Of a stretch of 64,000 bases of DNA, positions 24,201-36,200 are shown piece after piece (the first letter of the stretch is position 1; each line of letters begins with the position of its first letter). Below the pieces are notes generated by a model. The model did no database searches. It was not told the origin of the DNA and was given only the letters and a program-made list of their open reading frames with translations. This stretch comes from Amblyornis subalaris. Its lineage: Eukaryota; Chordata; Aves; Passeriformes; Ptilonorhynchidae. Both the position numbers and the translations under genes were made by a program. The stretch spans positions 2,362,537 to 2,426,536 of the forward strand of contig JACAXG010000071.1 in NCBI GenBank assembly GCA_018881555.1, in the 5' to 3' direction.

Positions 24201-27200
24201 TGACCCCAGCAGGATGTTCCCTGGGGGATGCACGACTGTCCGTGCCTAACTGGGGCTTTTTTTAACATCTCAGTGCTCTTTAACCACCCTCTTGGCCCCA
24301 TTTAGCCCCCCAGATGTGCAGCACACATCTGGCCCTGGCCCCTTGTTCCTATGCCCTCAGCCCCTGTGTGATGGTTCTGGCAGTCTCTGCAGCCAAAGCA
24401 TCCTNCACTGTGGCTGCAGGCCTGGCGGGGGGACACCCCAGCTTCCTCAGGCTCTGCTGGGATCCACGTGGCCTGAGGGTTTCAGGGTGCTGCTTTCCAA
24501 GGTAGCTCAGGTGGCAGACACGGCCATGGGGACCTTGCAGAGCTGACCCTAAAGTGGCACCCACAGCCCAGTCCTGGGATTGGCTTCAAAATGATAACGA
24601 GAAGGAACAGGGACACTTTTAGTGCCAGCTGAGCCCAACCCACCCTGGGCACCACCCCACAGCCAGGCTGGGCCTGGACATGCCTATGCTCACTTTATGT
24701 ATTCGAATAATGTTCTGCACGACACCAAACCCCCAGCATTCTCGGCACCCCTGCCGGGTATGGTTTATGGCTTTTCATTAATCTTTTCATTCTTTGGAAT
24801 AAACATCTGCAGGGCCTGGAAACTTATTTACTTTCCTCCCGAGTGTCTGCACGTAGGCTTGTTTGGGTTTGTTTTCTCTGTTTGGCTTCTTTTCTCCATT
24901 TCAGCTTGCACCAGTCCCAGTGTTTCTTAGAAATCACTCACTCCAGGCTTTCCCTGCCTTTGCTCTGCTCCTTGCCAGCTCCCAGGGCTCTTGCAGGCAC
25001 TGAGCTGACCCAGGTGGTTCCCCTTAGCTTTGCTAGGCTGTCCCAGGTTCTCAAGATTGAGCTTTCAGCAGGACCAGGTGTGTTCACTGGCCCAGCACCC
25101 TATTTGTAGGAGTGGGGAAGAAGGTTCCTCCCTGGCTGCCAAAAGTTTGCTTCCAAGCAAGGATGAGGATGTGTGGCAAGGTGTTATCAAGGCAATGGCA
25201 GGTTTGAAGAATGGCATTTGAAATGCAAAAGGTTTTTTCTATCAGAGCGTAACATCTGTGCTATCTCTGCAGAGCTGGTGATCTAAAACCCACAATACAG
25301 GAGAAGATGTCCTGACTAGCTCCCGTTGTCCCTTTCTGTGGGATTGGATCCAGCCCCATGCTGTCCCCACCAGTGTGGGGCTGTCCAGCTCTTCCTTGGC
25401 TGTATGGTGCCCGCGGCATCTCTGCCTGAACAATGAGCACAGCACGCCTGGGCTGGGGTGTAGCTTGGCTTGGAAATGGGAGATTCCAGAGCCTTCTAGG
25501 AGCATTTCCCACTGCACGGCTGAGCACCGAGAGCAACCTGCGGCTCTCCTTCACGTGCAAAAAGGAAAGGAGATTCCTCAGGGCATTGGAAGCCTTCCTG
25601 CAGTGACCCCAGCTGAAGGGACAGCTCCTGATGGCTCTCTTTGTCTCCTCTTGCCCGGCAGCGGGACGCTCGGCTGCCTGCCGTACCCTGCGGAGGACAG
25701 GCGTCCCGAGAAGCTGAGCAGCTGCGTGGTCAGGGAGCCCTCCACCACCAATGGCTGTGCGAAGGGGAGGGAGAGACGAGACCGTGCCCACCGCAGGTCA
25801 CGCAGGTAGGAGCTGGGGAACACGCCTGGGGGGTGGCGGAGGGGGTGTCTGTGGCTGTTTACCCAGCTCCTCTGGGGTCTGTGAGAGCTGGGGATGGCTT
25901 AATGACTCTGAGTGTGCAGAGAATGTATGGGATTGTATGAAATCCCTGTGCGTGTTTGCAGGGAGAAGCCTGCAGGTCTTGCTCTTGCAGCCTCCTTCCA
26001 AGTCTTCTAAGACCAGGTCTGCTGGGAATCGCCCTCAGCAATTCCCCTCTCCCCATGCCTCGATCAGCCCAGCAACACTGCCTTCGTTAGGACACGGCTT
26101 CGTTATCAGATTGTCGTTAGTCCCTGACCACTTGAGAGGGGAAAAATGAATGGGACGTTGTAAATGAAGCAGCTGGGGTCTCTGAGCCCTGCCTGCTCCA
26201 CTGTCTCTGGGATTAAAGCCTCTGGGTTTGGTTAAAGATGCTGGAGAGAAAGAGCAAGAAAGCACATTTCATATCTTCAGATTTCAGGCCAACCGGAACA
26301 ATAATCTAAAGCACATTTTTAATTAGACTGTGATTATAATCGCGGAGGAACAATTAAAGTCAGATCAGCGCATGGGAGAAAGCTTCCACATCAAAGACAG
26401 AAGACTTTATCTTGGGAGAGGGAGAAGGGCTCTGCAGAAACCGCCTGTGGCTGCCTGGTCAGGTGTTCCTCCTGCTCTCCCTCGGCTGTGGCAGTGCCTG
26501 GCCGTCTCCCTGGGCAGGTGTCTGAGCTTAGGGACAATGAGAAGTGCTGGAAAGTGCATGACTTCTGTCTGCACTGAGGTAGGAAACCCACTGAGCCCAA
26601 GGTGTGCCATATCATCTAACAGTGCTGCTGCTGATCCGTGAAAACCTTGGGAGGAGAAAAAGAGCGAGGAGGAGTATGTGGGTGCTCCACGGGGTCATGC
26701 TGTGGTTGCCCATCAGATTTACTGCACCAGAAGCATTCGTAACTCAGCTCACGACTGAAGCATTAGCTTGCAGTTTCATTTTGCAGAGTTTTGGGTTTTT
26801 TCAAATGTATTAAAAGCACTAAGCAATTGAGTTTTTATGATAGTGTAATTTTGGTGGTAACTCAAACTCTGGGTGATCAAGTGTTGAGGGACAGCAGTCT
26901 GAGTGTCCCCCCCAAAGGGTCATTTGCTGTGCATTAGGACTTTTATTAGCAATAATGTTTGTTCTTGCTGCAGAAAACTGCTCACTTTTTGGCATGTTTC
27001 TGCAGTGGAGATCCCACAGTGTTTTCCAGCTGTGGGGCTGCTTTCCACCCATTCCCTGCTCCTGGCTCTTCCCAGTGGCAGGATGAGAAGTGGGGAAACT
27101 GAGGCATGAACCAAGCACCCTCATTTCCAGCAGTGATGTTTCAGAGGCCCTGAGGAGTTTGCTGTGCCCCCAGAAACCTTGGTCCTGGATCCATTTGGGG

Positions 27201-30200
27201 ATTCAGAGAGATCTGGGGATCTGTTTGGGGATCCCTGGGCTGATTTGGGATCCATAGGCTGCCACCAGCTGCCTCTGTCTTTACAAGCATTTGCTTTAGT
27301 TAATGAGTAGCCACAGAATATCTGTCATTTTTTCAGCCCAGTGCTCTGAATTAATTAGCCACGGTATTTGCTTTTCATTGAAATGTAATGCGATTCAGCA
27401 TCATATGTTTAAAAAAGAAATTAATTTGCAGGAGGGTTTATTTTCAAGGTTTAACAACTGTATAAGAGATGCCTATCTCCTTCAATTACCATAGAGTCTC
27501 AATAAATATATATATATTTCTAATCAATTGGTACTTAACACATGTCAAGTCCTTATTATAGTTAGATGCATCTGGTTGCAATAATTACTGTATGCAAATT
27601 AAATGCCAATTAATTATTTAAAGCATATTTACAAAGAGCAACAAAACCTATAAATCTGTTTCGGAGTCGTTAACCTCAGCAAACATGTTTTAAATAATCA
27701 GCATTGCTGTGGTGTAGCTGTCTTGTTATATCTCTATTAGACACTTTGTTTAAACTGTGACCAAGTAATTTGTTAGAGGGTAATGAGGCATCACCCACAC
27801 CCCAGATCCACCATGAACACTGATCTTGCTGCCCCATGTCCCTGAGGTGGGGATAGCAGACAGAGTCCCCTGTGAGCCAACTAAGGGTTTATTTTTATTA
27901 TTTTTAATGTTTATTGTTTTTTTCCCCCCCTCCTCAGCCCTTCATGTGATGGGGAACGGCCACTGCCGGCCCGGGGGAAGAAGAAGAAAAAGAAATCTGG
28001 ACGCAAGAAGCGAAGGAGGTGAGGGAGCCATGGTGGTGTGAGGGGATGGGCAGGGCAGCCCTCGGCTGGGTGTGAGGGAAGAGGGTCATGAGGGAGCCAT
28101 GGCGGTGTGAGGGGANNNNNNNNNNNNNNNNNNNNNNNNNNNNNNNNNNNNNNNNNNNNNNNNNNNNNNNNNNNNNNNNNNNNNNNNNNNNNNNNNNNNN
28201 NNNNNNNNNNNNNNNNNNNNNNNNNNNNNNNNNNNNNNNNNNNNNNNNNNNNNNNNNNNNNNNNNNNNNNNNNNNNNNNNNNNNNNNNNNNNNNNNNNNN
28301 NNNNNGGCGGAGTGTGAGGGAAGAGGGTCATGAGGGAGCCATGGTGGTAAGAGGGGATGGGCAGGGCAGCCCTCGGTGGAGTGTGAAGGAAGAGGGTGAT
28401 GAGGGAGCCATAGCAGTGTGAGGGGATGGGCAGGGGAGTCCTCAGCTGAGTGTGAGAAAAGAGGGGCAACGCAGGAGGTGCGGGTGGCTATGGCGGCATG
28501 AGGGGTGTGAGGGGACGGGCATGCCAGCCCTTGGCTTGGGCATGAGGGAAGAGGATCAGTGAAAGATGTGAGGGTGGCCATGGTGGTGTGTGGGCCAGGA
28601 GGGGATGGCAGCCCTCAGCTGCGTGTGCAGAAGGGGGTCTGTGTAAAATGGAGCTGTGAGGGCCTGTGAATTCCACAGCCCAGGGAGGTGCCGCCATCTT
28701 CTCACCCTCCCTTCAGGGCAGCAGAGCTGGGTTGAGGCTCATCCCTGGGCTCATCCCGCTCCCACCAGGAGCCCCCAGTCCCTCTCTGCCCCAGGGATGC
28801 CGCTGATGGTGGGGTGAGTGTTGGGGTGGCNGGGAGGGCTGTGGGGAGCCCTGCAGTCCCTAATGCCCCTCCACCTCCTCAGGTCTCCCTCCTACAGCCC
28901 CTCGCCTGTGAAGAAGAAGAAGAAGAAAAGCTCTAAGAAGCGAAAAAGAAACAGGTATTTTTCCCTTGAAAATATAATTCACCACTGGCAGTGGCTGTTG
29001 GGTGTTTGGAGAAGGGCTGGAAGGTACTCCTGCCTTGGGCAGCTGTTGGTCCTAGCGGGCAGAGGGGTGTCAGGCTCTGTGAACACTGGGCAGCCAAGGG
29101 GGAGGCATGAAAGGTCCCTCTGGGCTAGGAGGGCATGAAATGGGGTGTCCATCTGTCCACCTGGTACAAAGAGACAAACGTGCTGTTGGGGTGTGGGGAC
29201 AAAGGTACGGACAAGCCAAATCAGTGTGAGGTCTGCGGAGCCTCAGCCTNGTGTCTTTGCTGTTCTATTCACATGGCTCCATCCTCTGGGATACCAACGG
29301 AATCCGTGCTCAGGGCTTATGCTGGTCCCTGTTCCTTCTTCCCCAGCCTGCAGAAAGTGTCAGGACCAGGAAGAGGCTCAGACCAGCTCCCCGCATCCAC
29401 ATCCCAGTCTCTTCTCCCAGGCCCAGTGACTGTTTCCACCTTCCCCTTCTGAAGTGCGTTTTTAATTCAAAGAGCATGATTAAATTTTAAAATTGCAAAT
29501 ATTTCACTGTTTTCTCTCAGCTGCTAAACCAATATTTGAAGAGAACAGTGGATTCCATCTCCCTAAGAAGGTTCATGTATTTATAATATATTGAACCAAA
29601 GAGAGACGCTACCAAAAGTGGATAACAGGGAGAAAAGTTGAGCTTGGATCTCTAAAGAAGAGTGAGGGAGAAGGAGAGACAAGGATATAGGAACTCCTTT
29701 AAAACACTTTGTTCCCAAGGAGAGGTTCTTATGCTCTTTTGTGGATGCTATCTCCTGATGGAAGTCCTGGGTCAGAGACTCTCTGGCTCTGAACCTTTAG
29801 TAGCCATTTATGCCCCTGCAAGCTGAGGGTAAACTACAGCTGGTCCCATAAGACAGCAAGATTTGAACCATTCAGGATTAGTGACCAATGGAGGTTGTTT
29901 TCAGACACCTGGTACCACTTCAACTACAGATCCCAGCTGACTTTGCCAGAGGCAATCTCACAGCCCCTCCAGGCAGGACTTTGGGCTGTGTCTTCTGCAG
30001 GATGTTGTGCTCTGAGATGAGACAGTGGGGTGTGCAGTGCACTGGGGCCGGGCCTTGCTGCAAGGACATGTCCTCCATGCTCCCAGGGTGTTCTAGATGA
30101 GAAAAGTGTCTCCTGTGTCATCCCAGGGATGCTGCAAGAGGCAAGACAGAGGCACGGTGCTNGTTTGGCTGTGAGACTGCTCTGGAGTTATGCAGAGAGG

Positions 30201-33200
30201 ATTTTTTATTTGATTGCTACTTGGTCCTTCATACAGAAAACCATGGAATGAGCTCACCTCTGCATGCAGTGCAAAACTGTGGAGGTAGTAGCAGAGAAAA
30301 GGGACCCACCAGAGAGAGGGAATGTATCTGATTTCTCTAAAGACTTCTTATCCTGAGGATCGTATTCTCAATTACTTGTAGGGTGTGTTGGTCCCTTCTA
30401 CCCACACCAGCATTTCTCAGCTGCTGCCTCACCAACTGGCTAAAGGACAGCTGGACATTCTGCCCAAGTGGTGCATGAGGTCTTCTCTCAGTGCTTGGTC
30501 TGGGCCTAAACACGTTGTCTTGGATTCAAATTTCCAGTCTTGTGAGACCCTGTATTCAGTGTACACATTTGTGTCTTGCAGGTTATCGTCAAAGAAGAGA
30601 AGGCACAGGTAAGAGTTGAGCAAGTGTGGGTGGTCCTTTAGAAACATGAGTTTAATGGTCTCTTCAAGGTTGATGTTCACTGAGTAGGGGCAGAAGACAC
30701 TTCTTCTGTGTTTCCTTGTGGAATCCCCTTGGCTCCCCCCACTCCCTGTGGGTCTGGGGATTCTGAGTTGGTGACTTCCCAGGTACTGGAAGAACTCTCC
30801 TGATTCCAGTGCTTGTGTATACAGTGTCAAGAAATACTCATCTTTTCTATGGAAAAAGGCGAAGTCGCCAATTTGGCTGATCCCTTTGAGGGTTTTGGCC
30901 AAGCCCATGAAGCAGGCTTGTCAGCAGGCACTGAGACCCCCTGTGCTGGGACAGAATCATGAATCCCTTTCATTTTTACTGCATGCTCTTGGGCAATTGA
31001 GCTGTAACATTGACGTGTGATTGTGCAGCTTTTTATCGGAACAGAAATCTCCGAATTAATTAGCCATTTCTTATTTAGTTCTTCAAGCCCCAAAAGTAAG
31101 AGAAAGGAAGAAAGAAAACACAAAAAACAGTAAGTAGTGATTCATGGAGTTCCTTGCCCTGCCTGCACAGTGTGGGGCTAGGAAGTGCTTGATGTGGTGG
31201 GGCCCCTGGAGCTAACACCTGCTGCACAGCTCTAAGCAATTCTCGGGATTATTTTGCAGCTAAAACCAGCAATTCTGGTTTTGCTGGAATGGAAAAGGGT
31301 TTGTAGAGGCTGGAGATCTTTCCTCTCCCTTTCTTTTGTGACACCTCTTTCTGTACTTTGTTTTTCGCAATGATGTGCAGAGTTTTGTCCATCCATGGAT
31401 GGACGAGAGGAGACTCCAGCTTTTCTGGTGGGAGCAGTGTGAGAGGCTGAACTCTGACCTGCCAAAAGGGCAGGCTGGCACACTCTTAGTGAGAAGGGCC
31501 TCTGTTCTTCCTGGTTTGCTGCTCCTGGAGGGTGCAGTAGGGGCTACTCATGATACACAGTACAGCCAAGTGTCTGAATGGGGCCTAGGGAACAGAAGGG
31601 ATTGTTCGGAGGGGATGGAGGTTGCAAAAATCTGGTGTTGAGGTTCTCGTCAGCCCTGGAGTGTGAGCAGAGCACAATCCTTGTCCTGTGGGGCACATAC
31701 CCAGGGTTTCCTCAGGAGTGGAAGGAAGGACTGTAAGCCACCCCTGTTTTTCACTTCCTTCTCTGTCTTCTCCTGGGAACGGCAACTTGTGGCTTCCCAG
31801 AGCAAGGAAACAGTCCTGGGGCTGAACCTTGGACACCAATCCCCTGGCTGGCTTTGGTGGGACTTGGGATACTGCCTGCACAGGCCATCTCTATTGCTTG
31901 CAGAAAGCCTGTCTACTTTTCTCTAAGATATCTGCGTATTCAGTGGCACAGACACCCTTTTTCCCCTCTCAAAGTGGACTGCCCTGCACCTAGAAACCTC
32001 CCTGGTAAAAGAGAGGTTTCCTAGGTTATCTGTAAAAGTAGGCATCTCCCCAGCCTAACATAGCAGTACCCTAACAGTGCAGTTAAAACAAAGACCCATG
32101 TCCTGCTGGTGTGCCCTGACCTCAGGGAGCTAGAGCTGCTGGAATTGCTCTTTGGGGATAAACCAGCCAAGGCATTCTAGCCTCATCTTTCTGCTGGCAA
32201 ATCAGAGCTGAGCCACTCCCAGTTTCTGCAAATCTTTTGCTCCCAGGCATGGATCAGATGGATCCCATGAGGACTTTAGTATAATCATGCTGCTTTGACT
32301 TATCTTTGCATCAAGCAACTGGTTATCTAAACCACACAGAACTAGTTTTTCCTTCTGCAGGAAGGGAAAACAAACTGGAGGGACTGGTGCAGGGGGTGAA
32401 GAGCAAACATGGGGATTTTCACAGAAATCCACCATGTGAGTGAAAGATGCTCAATGTTCCTGATGTCAGCTGTATGGAAATAAGAGAGGAGGATCCCAAA
32501 ATGCAAAGTTTTAAAAAATATAATCGTTGGGTGTGAAAAGCATCAAAGAAAACAGCCAAGCGGAGTTGAGGGAATTGCCCTGGAGGTTGCCCTTTTGTCT
32601 TAAAGGAGATGCTGTTCTCAAGCAATTATTTGCTGAGTTTTTATACCAGCAAGTTGCTAAATGCTGTCCAAGCAGGTTGCATTTGTGCTGTCAGTGACTG
32701 TAGAGCGTGGCCATGAAGCCAGGCTGTTCCCGGCAGCTCACCCACTGTTAGCTTGGCCTGCTGGCNCAGCCATGCCAGCCTGAGCAGATGGATATGCTGC
32801 CAGACCTAAAATAACTGCTGTGGTGAACAAAGATGGGAGGGAAGGGGCACAGAAGGTGGCAGTTAACCTGCCACGCATGTGACCCTGCTCTCTGCACCCA
32901 GGGCTTCAGCTGTTGGCACAGGCAACAACAGCCCTTCAGTAACAGGGTTAGGTAATCCATGAGAAAGCCTGGATGGTACAAAGGGGAGCACAGCAGGGCA
33001 CTGGACCTGTGTCCCTGCACACACTTAGGTGGGGATTGTCCTCAGGCCCTGTCAGAAAAGGGAGCACCAGTGATTGGTCAGAAGCCAGGTAAATGTTCCT
33101 GCCCCTCAGGCAGGATCTGTGCACGGGCCAGGCTGCAGTTGGGGAAGCTGTACTTTGTGTAGCAACCATGAGAGCTGGATGCTCCCATCTGGAGAGGGTG

Positions 33201-36200
33201 GGGAAGGCTGGCCATTACTGAGTGTACTGTATCACTTGGAGCTTGTCCTTCTGAATCTGCTTTTAAACAAGGAGGCAACACTACGGAGAGGGTTGGAGCT
33301 TTGTGATGGGTTGCCCAAAGAGATGGTGCTTTCCCCGAGACTCAGCAACAGGAAGGTCTTGAGCACTTGCCTGGCTGTTTTAGGGTAGGCTGCAGGATGA
33401 AAGGCAAGCACGTGGCTCTTGAAAGGATTGGTGCTGGCTGCTGCACTCCCTCATGCTTGTCCACAAATCTTNCGCCAGCAGGCTACAGAGCCAACCTAAT
33501 AGCTCATGTGTAAAATGCTAGCATAGATCTCGGGAAGATGGCTTGCCTTAATGTCACTGCAGCCATGAAGGGACAGAGGATTTCTCATGCCTGGATGTTC
33601 TGTGCAGTGTTTCATACACCGATCTCTTTGGTTTAAAATGCGTATCTCCTTTCTGATTTGAGTGTTATTGACTTCAGCCTCCAGCTGCTGGCTCTTGCCT
33701 TCCCCCCATCTGCTAACCTAATNCTGGTTTTCCTTTCTGCTTCTTAAAGCTCTCGTGGGCGCGCCCGGAAATCCCATCGGCACCGCCGCTGCCACTCTCG
33801 CTCCGAGAGCTCCGACTCCCACTCCCCCAGCTGCCGGAGCAGGTAACGTCACTGCTCCCCGAGCTCAGTGGCTGAACGCTTCTTGATGGGCTCAAGGACG
33901 TGGTTGCCGCAGCCTGCGTGNGCCACAGGCTCTCTGTGCAGAGCCACTTCCCATTCTGGTAGCAGCAATGTCACATACTGGGGGCTGAGCTGTTTGTGGT
34001 CCCAGCCACAGGAGGGTTTTGCCTCGAGGAGCAGTGGCCGCAGATTTTTGGTCTGACAGTCACTTNTAATCCCCGTGACAGTTGATTCCAGTCTAGTGTC
34101 CCTTCCCCAGCCCAAGGGCTCTGTACTGCTGATGTCCCAGGAAACCCTTAAACACAGTCGTAGCAATGGCAAAATATTTGCCCATGGCAATCTATAGCCA
34201 CTGTCTTTGACCTGATTAAAATCTCTCCTGTAGATGACAGATGNATCCTGAGGCCGGCTAAGTGGATGCTGGTGCTAGACCTGGCATTGCTGCAGCAGCA
34301 AGTGATTTATACACATAATGAGTTCATGTTTCATGTTCTCTGAAAGCACTTGAGCAACCCACCCCCACTCTCCCACTTCACTCCTCCTAAGTACTGGGAA
34401 TTTTCTTATGAAAAGCTGAGGATCAGTGGGGGGAGGAATGCAATCAGTAATTGGAGGGGTGCTCATGCAAGAGCAGAGTGTGTCTTCTCTTGGAGGTGTA
34501 TCACCATAGGAACGTTCTAGGGTGCATGAAGGTAATGGTTTGCCTTGNGCCACCATAAAATCATGCAGCGGAGCTGAAATTTGAGGTTAAGGTCCAAAGC
34601 CTGGATGCAAAATTACTATTTTCCTTTTAAAGCAGAAAAGCAAAACATCTCTTTTCTCTCCATCATGGCTCCACAGAGCAGTCATGTGGAAGACATTCTC
34701 CCACATGCAGTGTCCTAGCACAGAGCTGCCAAGGGTTTGTGTGGAGCTGGTAACGGGCACTGCTGCAATACTAAGGAATAACATTTTGGTTGTTCCTGTC
34801 TTCTGGAGGCACAGAGCCAGGTCTCGGGAGGAAGGGCATAAAACACGGCGAAGACACTCCTGGCACCATTCAAAGATCACAGCAAAGCGAAGCTCCTCTG
34901 CAGAGATTCAGGCCAGTCAAAAAGCCAGCCAAACCCTCCCACTCTACAGCTTCCTGTCTTCTAAGGAAGTAGTAAGTATTACACACTGTCCTTCTTTGCT
35001 TGAACTAGCCAGAGGAATCTGGGCAAGAACTCTGATATGAAATTTTTATAACTCAATTATAGTGATGTTAGACCAACTTGGTTAAACTGTATTATTAATT
35101 CATGGTGCTGTTTTTCCAATGTATGTAAAGTCATTCCTTCCTTCAGCACTTTCACACCAAGGGTGGGGCTGGAGAGGGGAAAAGCTNGCAAAGTCTTTAG
35201 CCTATGAATAATGAATTGAGGACATTTAACAAAAAAAAGTGGCCTCCAGCAACGATATTTTAAAGGGAAGTGNTTGCTGTGCAGTCTTTGCTCAGCTGGA
35301 TGTGAACTAAATTCACTGGTCTTCACATCCAAACTTTAGTCCTTCAGGCTGAAAAAGGGTATCAAACATATACTAAAGGAACGTTTACATTTAATGAGTT
35401 GGTGATTATTGGCAGGGGATGTTTTCTGATTATCAAGATCCTTCTAGGATCAGTGTTGCTCTGGACTGACAAGCCCAGGGGCCAAATTTGGAACTTACGA
35501 GCAGCTCTCATTGATGCTAATGGGAACTGCATGTGCAGCCGAGGGCAAAATCAGGCTCAGTGCCTTGGGATGTTTTTCCATATACATGGAAAGAGATGAT
35601 ATAATACGTGAATTGAGGGAGCAAGAGATGGAGGGAAAGATAGAGATTGATANCAGTCTTCCTTTTCTGTGGCATGTTTCCCCTTTGTTCCTGGCAGCAG
35701 CAAAGCAGAGATGTGATGCCCTGACTGTGGTATTGGTATCAGATAGGCACTCTGGAGAGATAAGTTGCTACATAGGACTGGAGGTAGTGCAGAATCTGAT
35801 ACTCAGATGTGTAATGTGGATGTGTAATGCTAGAGGTGCTTTGAGTACAGAGTCCTCCAAGCCCCAAAGTTGTTTTCTCCTTTAGGCCCAGTCATCCGTT
35901 GGAAATAGCTCAGGCACACGCAGGAGCTACATCAGATAGGAGAGAGATAGTGCCAGCAAGAGGAGAGACTCTGCCCACTCACCCACACAGACAGCGTGCT
36001 GATCAAAATACCCAGGGATTGTACGTGGGTACAGACAGGCACAAGCTGTCTCTCAACATTATAGATATGCATATTTGCTCTCGTTATAGAGTGTGTGGGG
36101 CCATGTGAGTCAGTGCTTGTAAAGCCTTATAAGGCAGCGTGGAGAGCAGAACCTCACACCACACGCTGATGTGTGCACGCACACGCAAAGGCAGAAAAAC

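Larger units (their letters stand above)
6286..25661 (+). other. SRRM4: SRRM4 intron 1 (19.4 kb)
   Basis: No coding exon is recognisable. It holds a GC/CpG-rich island at about 10570-10900, a MEF2-like TTAAAAATAG at 13442-13451, an 8-bp inverted repeat (12342-12366), a MIR-like SINE fossil (17127-17230), a GGAT tandem repeat (18289-18324), a short TG run (20561-20576), and AT-rich islands at about 16200-16480, 16940-17230, 18530-18740, 20270-20680 and 23800-24140. These islands stand out from the GC-rich background and are candidates for conserved regulatory DNA. The rest is featureless to me. Confidence 0.8.

Noticed and set aside
27070..27112. Second MIR-like tail (GGGGAAACTGAGGCATGAA)
   Set aside because: Only about 20 bases resemble the MIR tail and the rest of the element is absent.
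27934..28581. Antisense open frame with 23-residue repeats (HPLLPPWLPHDPLPSH-like)
   Set aside because: The period is exactly the 69-bp minisatellite divided by three. All units are non-coding repeats and the frame spans an N gap.
33280..33390. Possible CR1 LINE 3' fragment (GGTTGCCCAAAGAGATGGTG phrase)
   Set aside because: It is only loosely similar to the CR1 'gctgcccagggaggt' word. The usual CR1 ending and flanking words are missing.
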